Shown here: positions 34,575 to 42,444 of the stretch, piece by piece | How the letters are laid out: the number at the start of each line of letters is the position of its first letter | Numbering within the stretch: the stretch's first letter is position 1 | Assembly (NCBI GenBank): GCA_965213855.1 | Contig: CBDCAA010000011.1 | Coordinates: forward strand, 310,001-374,000 | Reading direction: 5' to 3' | Length of the DNA stretch: 64,000 nucleotides | DNA from: JBBROS01 sp965213855 | GTDB lineage: Bacteria; Pseudomonadota; Alphaproteobacteria; Acetobacterales; Acetobacteraceae | Program-made: the position numbers and the translations under genes | The notes under the pieces: generated by a model | What the model was told of the DNA's origin: nothing | The model's database searches: none | Seen by the model: only the letters and a program-made list of their open reading frames with translations

Positions 34575-34835
34575 CTACTGGTTCGTCGTCGTGGTCGGGG
34601 ATTGGGTCGTCGGCGCCGTCTGGTCGGTCGAGCGGGCCGCGGCGTCGCGGCGGTTACGGACCGCTTGGTGATGGCCGATCGCGCAGCCGGCGGCAGCGCC
34701 CAGCAAACCGTGATGGCCGGCGACGTGCCCGGCGACCCCGCCGACCGCCGCGCCGCTTAGGCAGCCGACGGCCTGGGCCGGGCTTGCCGAGATCGCCATG
34801 GCGCCCAGGGCCAAGGTTGCGATGAGTGCCTTCAT
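34575..34835 (-). CDS. Small secreted glycine-zipper protein, function unknown
   Basis: 86 aa. Clear Sec signal (MKALIATLALGAMAISASPAQA) then a Gly/Ala/His segment (GAAVGGVAGHVAGHHGLLGA, AAGCAIGHH) resembling glycine-zipper envelope proteins, and a Thr/Ser/Gln-rich tail. GGAG lies seven bases before the ATG. Two cysteines in the mature part. No family is assigned; small envelope proteins of this look are common in Acetobacteraceae. Stands alone between the repeat array and a 290-bp stretch without recognisable features. Confidence 0.7.
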   Translation of the reverse strand: MKALIATLALGAMAISASPAQAVGCLSGAAVGGVAGHVAGHHGLLGAAAGCAIGHHQAVRNRRDAAARSTDQTAPTTQSPTTTTNQ

Positions 34836-35126
34836 GTGTTGACTCCGGAATAGAAAGCGGCCCCGCCGGCCGCGCTCACGTCAACGCGACGGCCCTCGGA
34901 ATGGTTGCCGCGCCCGGCTGTCCGCACGATGCGGTGGCGCCCACGTCGGGCACCCCCGCTGGACCATGTGTCGCCGCAGGAAGGCAACCGTCATTGCCCG
35001 CCCCGCTTGCGCCGACGTTCGTCAGCCAGCCACGACGGCTGCCAGCGCCCGGGGGCGACGGGGCTATTTGACGGTTGGGCACCTCGCTGATTGGATGCGC
35101 CAGGGAAACTGTCCACGAGAGACCTA
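34836..35126. other. Intergenic region without recognisable features
   Basis: About 290 bp between the divergently transcribed glycine-zipper gene and the ModA-like gene. Promoters for both should lie here but I could not pick convincing -35/-10 pairs. Small overlapping frames are present on both strands without ribosome sites or family resemblance. Confidence 0.5.
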
Positions 35127-35912
35127 ATGCGTAACCCGACGACCGCCCTCGCAGCCCTGCTGCTGGCCGCTCCTGTTTTCGCCTGCGGTTCGGCCTGGGC
35201 CGACACGATCCACGTCGTCAGCTCCGGCGGGTTAGCGGCCGCCTACAAGGAACTCGCGCCGCAGTTCGAGCACATGACCGGTGACACGCTCGACGCCGCC
35301 TGGGGCCCGTCGATGGGCACGACGGTCGACGCCGTCCCGCAGCGCCTGGCCCGGCACGAGCCGATCGACGTCGTCATCATGGTCGGCTACGCGCTCGGCA
35401 AGCTGGTCGACGCCGGTGCCGTCGCCACCGCCGACCGCCAGGACCTGGCCCAGTCCGGCATCGGGGTCGTCGTCAAGGCGGGATCGCCGCATCCGGACGT
35501 GGGCACCGTCGACGCCCTGCGCGCCGCGCTGCGGGCGGCACCCTCGATCGCCTATTCCGACAGCGCGTCCGGCGTCTATATCGAGCGCGACATGTTCAAG
35601 GCGCTCGGCATCGAGGCCGAGGTGCGCGGCAAGGCGCGAATGATCCCGGCCGAGCCGGTCGGTGCGGTCGTCGCGCGTGGCGAGGCCGCGTTGGGCTTCC
35701 AGCAGATCAGCGAGCTGAAGCCCATCCAGGGGATCGACCTGGTCGGCCCGCTTCCGCCGGGCGCGCAGCAGGTCACCGTGTTCTCGGCCGGCGTCCTGGC
35801 CGATTCGCCGCACAAGGACCACGCCCGGGCGCTGCTGCGCTTCCTCGCTTCGCCCGACGCGGCCGACGCGATCCGGCGCAGCGGCATGGACCCTATTCCA
35901 GGAGAGAAATAG
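35127..35912 (+). CDS. ModA-like periplasmic substrate-binding protein
   Basis: 261 aa from ATG 35127, preceded by GAGAGA and starting a Sec signal (RNPTTALAALLLAAPVFACG, cut near AWA); the frame reaches back to a TTG at 35091 without need. Type II solute-binding fold of the molybdate-binding (ModA) group: IHVVSSGGLAAAYKELAPQF, PIDVVIMVGYALGKLVDAG, ASGVYIERDMFKALGIEAE, GEAALGFQQISELKPIQGI. No ABC permease or ATPase accompanies it; an MFS gene follows after 4 bp. Members of this group annotated as ModA often bind other oxyanions or organic acids, so the ligand is open. Confidence 0.85.
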   Translation: MRNPTTALAALLLAAPVFACGSAWADTIHVVSSGGLAAAYKELAPQFEHMTGDTLDAAWGPSMGTTVDAVPQRLARHEPIDVVIMVGYALGKLVDAGAVATADRQDLAQSGIGVVVKAGSPHPDVGTVDALRAALRAAPSIAYSDSASGVYIERDMFKALGIEAEVRGKARMIPAEPVGAVVARGEAALGFQQISELKPIQGIDLVGPLPPGAQQVTVFSAGVLADSPHKDHARALLRFLASPDAADAIRRSGMDPIPGEK

Positions 35913-35916
35913 CACC

Positions 35917-37209
35917 ATGGCCGTCATGACGCCGGAGCAGCGGCGCAAGAAGATCGGAGACGTCCTGCGCGTTTCCTCGGGCAATTTCCTCGAGCAATAC
36001 GACTTCTTCGTCTTCGTCTTCTACGCCCGCCAGATCGGCCAGACGTTCTTCCCGAACGACGACAAGTTCGCCTCCCTCGCGGCCTCGTTCGCGACGTTTG
36101 CGGTCGGCTTCTTCATGCGTCCGCTCGGCGCCATCATCCTCGGCGCCTACATCGACCGCAAGGGTCGCCGCATCGGGCTGATCCTCACCCTCGCCATGAT
36201 GGCCATCGGCACCCTCTCGATCGCGATCACGCCCGGCTACGCCCAGATCGGCATCGCCGCGCCCATCATCGTCGTCGCCGGGCGGCTGTTGCAGGGATTT
36301 TCCGCCGGCGTCGAGCTGGGCGGCGTCTCGGTCTATCTGGCAGAGATCGCGACGCCGGGCCGCCGCGGCTTCTACACGTCGTGGCAGTCCGGCAGCCAGC
36401 AGGTCGCGGTGATCTTTGCGGCCCTGATCGGCGCGGCGCTCACGGCCTTTCTCAGCCCGGCGCAAATGTCAGCCTATGGCTGGCGCATCCCGCTGCTGAT
36501 CGGCTGCTGCATCATCCCGCTGATCTTCTGGCTCCGCAGTTCGCTGACGGAGACGGACGCGTTCCACAAGATCGACCATCCACGCGGCTCGGGCGAGGTG
36601 TTCCGCATCGTCGGCCAGAACTGGCCCTTGATCCTGATGGGCTTCAGCATGGTCGTGCTGACCACGACCGCGTTCTACCTGATCACCGGCTACACGCCGA
36701 CCTACGGGCGGGAAGCGCTGAAGCTCGATGCGACCTCTGTCCTGGTCGTCACCCTGTGCGTCGGCGTCTCGAACTTCATTTGGCTGCCGGTCGGCGGCGC
36801 CATCTCCGACGCCATCGGCCGCCGCCCGATCCTGCTGCTGATGCCCATCCTGGTGTTGCTCACGTCCTACCCGCTGATGCACTGGCTGGTGCAGGAACCG
36901 AGCTTCGGCAAGCTGCTGGTCACGCTGCTGATCTTCTCGGCCTATTACGGCGTCTACAACGGCGCCATGGTGCCGATGCTGACGGAGATCATGCCCGCGC
37001 GCGTGCGTACTGCGGGCTTCAGCCTCGCCTACAGCCTCGCCACCGCCCTGTTCGGCGGCGTCACGCCGCTGGTCGCCACCGACCTCATCGAACGCATGAA
37101 CGACCGCGCCGCCCCCGCCCTTTGGCTCTCCTTCGCGGCTGCCATCAGCCTCATCGGCGCCCTCTCGCTCAAGACACGCGCCCGCACCGCCCAGGCCGCC
37201 ATGGGGTAG
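35917..37209 (+). CDS. MFS transporter of the metabolite:H+ symporter family (KgtP/CitA-like)
   Basis: 430 aa, twelve spans. N-terminal SSGNFLEQYDFFVFVFYA, the A-loop DRKGRRIGLILTLAMM and GRLLQGFSAGVELGGVSVYL with LAEIATPGRRGFYTSWQ are hallmarks of MHS symporters for citrate, alpha-ketoglutarate and related acids. Ribosome site AGGAG lies in the end of the preceding gene; 4-bp spacing suggests co-expression with the binding protein, an odd pairing because binding proteins normally serve ABC or TRAP systems. Convergent with mobA. Confidence 0.88.
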   Translation: MAVMTPEQRRKKIGDVLRVSSGNFLEQYDFFVFVFYARQIGQTFFPNDDKFASLAASFATFAVGFFMRPLGAIILGAYIDRKGRRIGLILTLAMMAIGTLSIAITPGYAQIGIAAPIIVVAGRLLQGFSAGVELGGVSVYLAEIATPGRRGFYTSWQSGSQQVAVIFAALIGAALTAFLSPAQMSAYGWRIPLLIGCCIIPLIFWLRSSLTETDAFHKIDHPRGSGEVFRIVGQNWPLILMGFSMVVLTTTAFYLITGYTPTYGREALKLDATSVLVVTLCVGVSNFIWLPVGGAISDAIGRRPILLLMPILVLLTSYPLMHWLVQEPSFGKLLVTLLIFSAYYGVYNGAMVPMLTEIMPARVRTAGFSLAYSLATALFGGVTPLVATDLIERMNDRAAPALWLSFAAAISLIGALSLKTRARTAQAAMG

Positions 37210-37260
37210 CCTAGCCGGAGGGGCTCCTTGCTTCGTGCCGCGTCCGTTCGCGGGCTCGCG

Positions 37261-37875
37261 TCAGCCGAACGCGATCCGCCCAGCCATCGCGTCAGCATGG
37301 GCCCAATCCTCCGGCGTGTTCACGTTCAGGAACGGGTCGACCGTCTCGGTCGGCCACTCCGCCCGCGCGGTCCGATGCCGGGCCGTGAACGCGTCGATCT
37401 TGCGCTCGCCCGCCAGCAGCGCCGCCCGCAACTCGTCGCGGCACCCGACCGGCCACAGACCGACCACCGGATGCGTCCACCCGCCCGACGCGGCCACCGC
37501 GAACGTCGCATCTCCGCAAGCCGCGTGCAGCCGGGCCGCCACGTCCGACGGCAGGAACGGGCAGTCCCCCGGCACGCTCAGCATCCACGCGGCGCCGCCC
37601 ACGGCCGCCCAGTCCAGCCCGGCCAGGATCCCCGCCAACGGCCCCGGATGGCCCGGCATGGAGTCGGCCAGCACCGGCAGCCCTAGGTCAGCGAACCGGG
37701 CCGGATCGCCATTGGCGTTGACCGCGATCGCCCGCACCTGCGGCCCGATCGTCGCGATCGTCCGCGCGATGATCGTCCGGCCGCCCACCACCTGCCGACA
37801 CTTGTCGCCGCCGCCCATCCGCCGCGCCAGCCCACCAGCCAGGATCACCGCGACCGTGCCCGCCGCCTCACTCAT
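37261..37875 (-). CDS. mobA: Molybdenum cofactor guanylyltransferase MobA
   Basis: 204 aa from ATG 37875, 8 nt inside the fdhD end; the frame extends upstream without support. Attaches GMP to Mo-molybdopterin to form MGD. Nucleotidyltransferase motif VAVILAGGLARRMGGGDKCR, then WMLSVPGDCPFLP and FLNVNTPEDWAHADA. Grouped with fdhD and moeA homologues, so it likely supports a formate dehydrogenase or other DMSO-reductase-family enzyme located elsewhere. Confidence 0.94.
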   Translation of the reverse strand: MSEAAGTVAVILAGGLARRMGGGDKCRQVVGGRTIIARTIATIGPQVRAIAVNANGDPARFADLGLPVLADSMPGHPGPLAGILAGLDWAAVGGAAWMLSVPGDCPFLPSDVAARLHAACGDATFAVAASGGWTHPVVGLWPVGCRDELRAALLAGERKIDAFTARHRTARAEWPTETVDPFLNVNTPEDWAHADAMAGRIAFG

Positions 37876-38725
37876 CTGCCGCCGCCTTCCGGCCACGCCC
37901 GACCTCGTCCCCGGCACCCCCCGGGTCCGCATCGAACACGATCCGCTCGGCGCCCGACAGCGCGATGAACCGCCGCCCCTTCGCCCGCCCGATCAACGTC
38001 AGGCCTGCAGCGCGCGCCAGCTCGACCCCCCAAGCCGTGAACCCCGACCGGCTGATCAGCACCGGGATGCCCATCCGCACCGTCTTGATCACCATCTCCG
38101 ACGTGAGCCGCCCGGTCGTGTAGAAGATCTTCCCCGCCGCCGTCAGGCCGGTGCGGTGCATGTAGCCCGCGATCTTGTCGACCGCGTTGTGCCGCCCGAC
38201 ATCCTCCATGAAGACCAACGGCCGGTCCCGCTCGCACAACACCGCGCCATGGATGGCCCCGGCCTCGAGATACAGGGACGGCGTCGTGTTGATCACGTGC
38301 GCGAGGCGATACAGCCAACTCGTCCGTAGCTCCGCCGCTGGCAGGGTCACGCCCTCGATCACGTCCATCAGGTCGCCGAACGCCGTGCCCTGGGCACAGC
38401 CGGACGTCTGCGTCTTCTTGCGCAGCTTCTGCTCGAAATCGGTCTGCCGCTCCGTCCGTACTACGACGACGCCCAGCTCCGCGTCGTGATCGATCGCGGT
38501 GATGACGTCGTCCGGCCGCAGCATGCCCTGGTTGAGGAAATACCCCACCGCGAGGTCCTGCGGGTGGTCGCCGATCGTCATCGCCGTGACGATCTCCTGC
38601 CCGTTCAGGAACAGCGTCAGCGGCCGCTCCATCGGCACCCGGGTCCGCACCGCCGCACCCGACTGGTCGACCCCAGTCACCTCCTGCGTCAGCGTGGCAT
38701 CGCCAAGGTCGGGCGCGATCAGCAT
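37868..38725 (-). CDS. fdhD: Formate dehydrogenase sulfurtransferase FdhD
   Basis: 285 aa. Transfers sulfur from a cysteine desulfurase to the Mo-bisMGD of formate dehydrogenase. Motifs: VGYFLNQGMLRPDDVI, VFMEDVGRHNAVDKIAGY, TGRLTSEMVIKTVRMGIP and LISRSGFTAWGVELARA. The loop that carries the CxxC pair in E. coli reads TSGCAQGTAFGD, with a single cysteine. The 5' end overlaps the moeA-fusion gene by 7 nt and the 3' end overlaps mobA. Confidence 0.94.
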   Translation of the reverse strand: MLIAPDLGDATLTQEVTGVDQSGAAVRTRVPMERPLTLFLNGQEIVTAMTIGDHPQDLAVGYFLNQGMLRPDDVITAIDHDAELGVVVVRTERQTDFEQKLRKKTQTSGCAQGTAFGDLMDVIEGVTLPAAELRTSWLYRLAHVINTTPSLYLEAGAIHGAVLCERDRPLVFMEDVGRHNAVDKIAGYMHRTGLTAAGKIFYTTGRLTSEMVIKTVRMGIPVLISRSGFTAWGVELARAAGLTLIGRAKGRRFIALSGAERIVFDADPGGAGDEVGRGRKAAADE

Positions 38726-40683
38726 CCGGCCTCGAACCCCTTCGCCTGCAGGGCGGCGCGGGTCTCGGGGAGCCGCAGCACCGCCAGGAAGCGTTGAACG
38801 GCCGGCCGCGCCAGCCGGGCCTCCCCGATTGCGAAGTCATACTGCTCCGCCTGCAGCGGCAGGAAGCGCAGTCCGTACTCCCGCGCCACCGTCGCGATCG
38901 CCACGCCCCAATCCGCCCGGCCCTGCGCCACCGCCGCCGCGACCGCGTTGTGCGACTTGGGCGCATGCGCGAAGCCTGCCGGGCGCCGCCCGCCCAGCAA
39001 TCGGTCGATCAACACGCGCGTGCCGCTGCCGGCATTCCGGTTGATCATCATGAGTCCCGGGTCGTCCAGCCCGGCCGCCTCGGCCGCGGTCGTGCAGCCC
39101 GCAAACCGCGCATCGTCGCCCCGCACCACCACCCCCTGCAGCCGGCCATAGCCCGGCTCCAGCACCACGCCCGCCGGCAGCAGCGGCCGGTTGTACTCGC
39201 CCGTCGCCGGGTCCATTAGATGAATGCCCGCCAGGTCTGCGGCGCCGCGCGCGACCGCGGCCAGCCCGCCCTGGCTTCCCGCCGCCAGCGCGCGCACCCC
39301 GAGCCCATCCCGCTCCAGCAGCCCGATCAGCAGATCGAGCCCGGTGCAATGGCTGCCGATGATGACCAGGTCCGGCGGCGGCGCGTCGCCGATGCGGCGC
39401 ACCCGAACTGGCGTCCCCGCAGCGACGGCCTCTGTCGCGGCCGGCACCTCGAAGAACCCGTCCGCCGCGGCGAAGCTCGTCACCGCGCCGGAGCCCTTCG
39501 CCGTCGGATAGGCGGCCAGCACCCCGTCCGCACCCGGCACGAGCGCGCTCAGCACGTATTCGGTCCGCCCCCGCTCGCTGCCGATCCGCATCGGCAGCAC
39601 GGCGTCCACCACCTGCTCGCGCGCGGGCGGAAGGCCGGCGAACGCGCGGATCACCGGCGCGACAAAGGCATGGAACGTGAAGATCGCCGAGGTCGGGAAA
39701 CCCGGCAGGATCGCCACCGGCTTGCCGTCCTGCACCGCCAGGCACAGCGGCTTGCCCGGTTTCAGCGCCACGCCGTGCACGACGATCCCCGGGCCGTGCA
39801 ACTTCGCCGCCGCCCGGGACGCGAGATCCCCGGCCCCCTTGCTGGTTCCGCCCGACAGCAGCACCACGTCCGCCGCCTCCAGCGCTCCGGCCAGCGCCGC
39901 CTCCAGTGCCGCCGGCTCGTCCGGCACGATCCCGAGCCGCAGCGGCGTTCCCCCTTGCTCCTCGACCGCCGCCGCCAGCGTTGCCGCGTTGCTGTCGAAC
40001 ACCTGACCCGGCCGGATTCCAGCACCCGGCGGCACGATCTCGTCTCCCGTCGACAAGATCGCCACGATGGGCCGTCGCCATACCAGCACCTCCCCGAGGC
40101 CGACGGCGGCAAGCATCGCAATCTCCCGCGAACTCAGCACCCGTCCTTGCCGCAGCACCGTCTCGCCCAGCGCGATGTCCGACCCGGCGCCCGCCACCGA
40201 CGCGCCCGCGCTGACGGCGCGCTGCACCGCGATGCGGAATGCCCCGCTGCCGCCGCCGACGCCAAGCGCCTCCGTGTGCTCGATCATCACGACCGCGTCC
40301 GCCCCGCGCGGCAGCATGCCCCCTGTCGCGATCACGCTCGCCATGCCGGGCCCGATCACCGCCGTCGGGACCACGCCCGGCGTCAGCAGATCGGGCGTCA
40401 GCCGCAGCATCGCCGGCGCCGGCTCGGACGCGTTTGCCGTGTCTGTCGCGCGCAAGGCGAAGCCATCGACACTGGCCCGATCGAACCCGGGCACGTCCAC
40501 GCGCGCCACGACATCGGCCGCAAGCACCCGCGTCCGCGCCCGGTCCAGCGTTACCGTCTCGGCATCGAGCGGCGCGAGCCGAAGATGCGCGTGGAACCGC
40601 GCCTCCGCCTCGTCGCGGCTGACGACATCGAGGAACTGGTTCTGCTGCGCGGCGTCCCGGACGGCCGGGGTGAGTTCGTTCAT
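38719..40683 (-). CDS. MoeA molybdopterin molybdenumtransferase fused to a substrate-binding-protein-like domain
   Basis: 654 aa from ATG 40683 in ATGA overlap with the upstream moeA paralogue. Residues 1-430 are MoeA: VDVPGFDRASVDGFALRATD, GGMLPRGADAVVMIEHTE, IVAILSTGDEIVPPG, LLSGGTSKGAGD and VAILPGFPTSAIFTFHAF. Residues 437-654 form a type II binding-protein domain (DLVIIGSHCTGLDLLIGLLE, GIHLMDPATGEYNRPLL, MINRNAGSGTRVLIDRLLGG, WGVAIATVAREYGLRFLPL) with no signal peptide, so it acts in the cytosol. This fusion is a known but little-studied family; the domain may sense or hold molybdate for insertion (inference). Confidence 0.93.
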   Translation of the reverse strand: MNELTPAVRDAAQQNQFLDVVSRDEAEARFHAHLRLAPLDAETVTLDRARTRVLAADVVARVDVPGFDRASVDGFALRATDTANASEPAPAMLRLTPDLLTPGVVPTAVIGPGMASVIATGGMLPRGADAVVMIEHTEALGVGGGSGAFRIAVQRAVSAGASVAGAGSDIALGETVLRQGRVLSSREIAMLAAVGLGEVLVWRRPIVAILSTGDEIVPPGAGIRPGQVFDSNAATLAAAVEEQGGTPLRLGIVPDEPAALEAALAGALEAADVVLLSGGTSKGAGDLASRAAAKLHGPGIVVHGVALKPGKPLCLAVQDGKPVAILPGFPTSAIFTFHAFVAPVIRAFAGLPPAREQVVDAVLPMRIGSERGRTEYVLSALVPGADGVLAAYPTAKGSGAVTSFAAADGFFEVPAATEAVAAGTPVRVRRIGDAPPPDLVIIGSHCTGLDLLIGLLERDGLGVRALAAGSQGGLAAVARGAADLAGIHLMDPATGEYNRPLLPAGVVLEPGYGRLQGVVVRGDDARFAGCTTAAEAAGLDDPGLMMINRNAGSGTRVLIDRLLGGRRPAGFAHAPKSHNAVAAAVAQGRADWGVAIATVAREYGLRFLPLQAEQYDFAIGEARLARPAVQRFLAVLRLPETRAALQAKGFEAGC

Positions 40684-41603
40684 AGCGGCAAGATGGTGAC
40701 CATGGCCCCAGCCGGATAGCCCTCGCTGCCTTCGGGCACCAGCACCAGCCCATCGGCCGCCGCCGCCGCCAGCAGCCCGATGCCGTCGGCCGGACCGAGC
40801 GGGGTCGCCGCGCCGTCCACCACCCGGACGCGTACGGCGTCGAGCACGCCCAGGCCGGAGACGATCTTGCGGGTCAGCGTGGCCGGGGCGGGCACCGGCT
40901 CGGGCCGCCCGGCGGCGCGCCGGAGCACCGGCGCCACCAGCAGCAGGAACACCGTGGCCTGCGCGGCCGGATGCTGTGGGAGGTGGATGGCCGGCGTGCT
41001 CCCGAGATGCCCGAGCACGGTCGTCTCGCCCGGGCGCATCGCGATGCCCGCATGCTTCACCGCCGAAAGGGGAACCCTGGTCAGGATGAGGTCGGCGCCA
41101 GTCTCGACCCATGCCCCGCCCGCCTGTCCGATCAGGCTCGGCAGCACGATGCCCTCCGCCGCGACGCGTAGGCGGGCCCGGACAAGCGGGTCGTCGCCCA
41201 TAACGGCCAGGTGCAGCGCCGTGAGCACCGTCCCCGCCGCCAGCACCGCGCCGTCCGGCACGTCATGCCCCGCCGGCGCCACCCCATGCCCGGGTGCGAC
41301 TGCGGCGATCGCCAAGCCGTCCCATCCATCCTCCAGCACCGAATCGGCCGCTGCCGGCATCGCCTCGCCCGCCTGCACCGCCGTCCCGGCCACGGGAACC
41401 GGCGCATAGTCGCTCGCCCCCTCCGTCTCCGCCGCCCGCACCGCAAGCCCTGCGACCAGCGCCGTCGCCTTCGCCGGCTGCAGCGCGGACCGGACATCCG
41501 CCGCCAACGTTCGCCCCACGGCATTGGCGCGACGCACGGTTTCTGTCCTGCGCGCCGTCAGCAGCCGATCGACCCAGGCCTGCGCCTCCCAAATCGACAT
41601 CAT
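40680..41603 (-). CDS. Divergent MoeA paralogue
   Basis: 307 aa, shorter than MoeA (about 400). It begins MMSIWEAQAWVDRLLTARR and keeps the layout of MoeA domain I, but where MoeA has the SxDGYAxRAxD-type motif this protein reads ALVAGLAVRAAETEGASDY, and no TGDE motif is visible. The C-terminal part (IVSGLGVLDAVRVRVVDGAA, GIGLLAAAAADGLVLVPEGS) resembles MoeA domain IV. Catalysis therefore looks unlikely; a scaffold for the MoeA fusion translated from the overlapping ATGA is plausible (inference). Confidence 0.75.
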   Translation of the reverse strand: MMSIWEAQAWVDRLLTARRTETVRRANAVGRTLAADVRSALQPAKATALVAGLAVRAAETEGASDYAPVPVAGTAVQAGEAMPAAADSVLEDGWDGLAIAAVAPGHGVAPAGHDVPDGAVLAAGTVLTALHLAVMGDDPLVRARLRVAAEGIVLPSLIGQAGGAWVETGADLILTRVPLSAVKHAGIAMRPGETTVLGHLGSTPAIHLPQHPAAQATVFLLLVAPVLRRAAGRPEPVPAPATLTRKIVSGLGVLDAVRVRVVDGAATPLGPADGIGLLAAAAADGLVLVPEGSEGYPAGAMVTILPL

Positions 41604-41627
41604 CTCCGATGCCGCCGTCCCCGGCGG

Positions 41628-42341
41628 TCACTCACGCCCGGCCGAAGAGGGACCCGGCTCCTCCCGTCCCCCCATCGCCGCCATGATGATGTCCCGCTTG
41701 CCCTGCAGATGGCGCGAGAGCAGGTCCCCAAGTCGCGAAGCCTCGCGCGCCACCAGCGCGTCCAGGATCGCCCCATGCTCGTCCATCGCCTGCCGCCAGC
41801 GGTCCGGGCGCATGCGGTTTGATAGATAGCGCGCCCGGGTGATGCGCCCGGCCAGGCCGTGATAGGTCGCCAGCAGCACCGGGTTCGCGGCCGCGCGCTG
41901 GATCGCCTCATGGATCGCCTGGTTGCACGCGAAATACTCCGGCAGCTCGGATCGCAGGAAATGCGCATACATCCGGTAGTGAAGCCCTTGGATTTCCGCC
42001 AGTTCCGGCGCCGTGATGCGCGCGCAGGCCAGCCGCCCGCCCTCCGCCTCCAACGCCGCGATCACCTCGAACAGGTGCATCAAATGCTCGTCGCCGAGCG
42101 TCGCGATGCGCGCGCCCCGGTGCGGCAGCAGCTCCACCAGCCCCTCCGCCGCCAGCACCTTCAGGCACTCGCGCAACGGCGTGCGCGACACGCCGAAGCG
42201 CTCGCACAACGCACGCTCCGGCACCCGCGCGCCCGGCAGCAGCTCGCCCTGGTCGATCAACGTGCGCAGCGCGTCCAGCAGCCCGGCATGCAGCGAGGGC
42301 GCGCGGGCCGGGGCAGGGAAGGCGGTCACGATCGCGGTCAT
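41628..42341 (-). CDS. GntR-family (FadR/FCD) transcriptional regulator
   Basis: 237 aa from ATG 42341; the upstream part of the frame contains the operator-like repeats and is unlikely to be coding. Winged-helix GntR domain at residues about 15-80 (LLDALRTLIDQGELLPGARV, RFGVSRTPLRECLKVLAAEG, LVELLPHRGARIATL) and a C-terminal FCD ligand-binding domain with helices ending in the typical DEHGAILDALVAREASRLGD. Divergent from a serine-glyoxylate aminotransferase gene with only 103 bp between them, so it probably regulates that operon and itself. Ligand unknown; a hydroxyacid or glyoxylate is a reasonable guess. Confidence 0.9.
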   Translation of the reverse strand: MTAIVTAFPAPARAPSLHAGLLDALRTLIDQGELLPGARVPERALCERFGVSRTPLRECLKVLAAEGLVELLPHRGARIATLGDEHLMHLFEVIAALEAEGGRLACARITAPELAEIQGLHYRMYAHFLRSELPEYFACNQAIHEAIQRAAANPVLLATYHGLAGRITRARYLSNRMRPDRWRQAMDEHGAILDALVAREASRLGDLLSRHLQGKRDIIMAAMGGREEPGPSSAGRE

Positions 42342-42367
42342 GGCGCTCGTTATGCTGTTTCTGGTGA

Positions 42368-42430
42368 TTGCATGCAAAGCCCTTGCATCGACACCGCCCC
42401 GGGTGCATGTCGCGCCAGGATTGAATGCAA
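42368..42430. promoter_or_regulatory. Candidate GntR operator sites
   Basis: A perfect 10-bp palindrome TTGCATGCAA (42368-42377) is followed by CTTGCATCG near 42382-42390 and by TTGAATGCAA at 42421-42430. The repeated TTGCAT/ATGCAA half-sites lie in the 103-bp gap between the divergent gntR and aminotransferase genes, just upstream of the aminotransferase ribosome site. FadR-type GntR proteins bind such short palindromes. Confidence 0.55.
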
Positions 42431-42444
42431 AAGCGGGAGGCGTC

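Noticed and set aside
34876..35090. Short ORFs on both strands between the glycine-zipper and ModA-like genes
   Set aside because: No ribosome sites, no signal peptides or motifs, and composition expected of non-coding GC-rich DNA.
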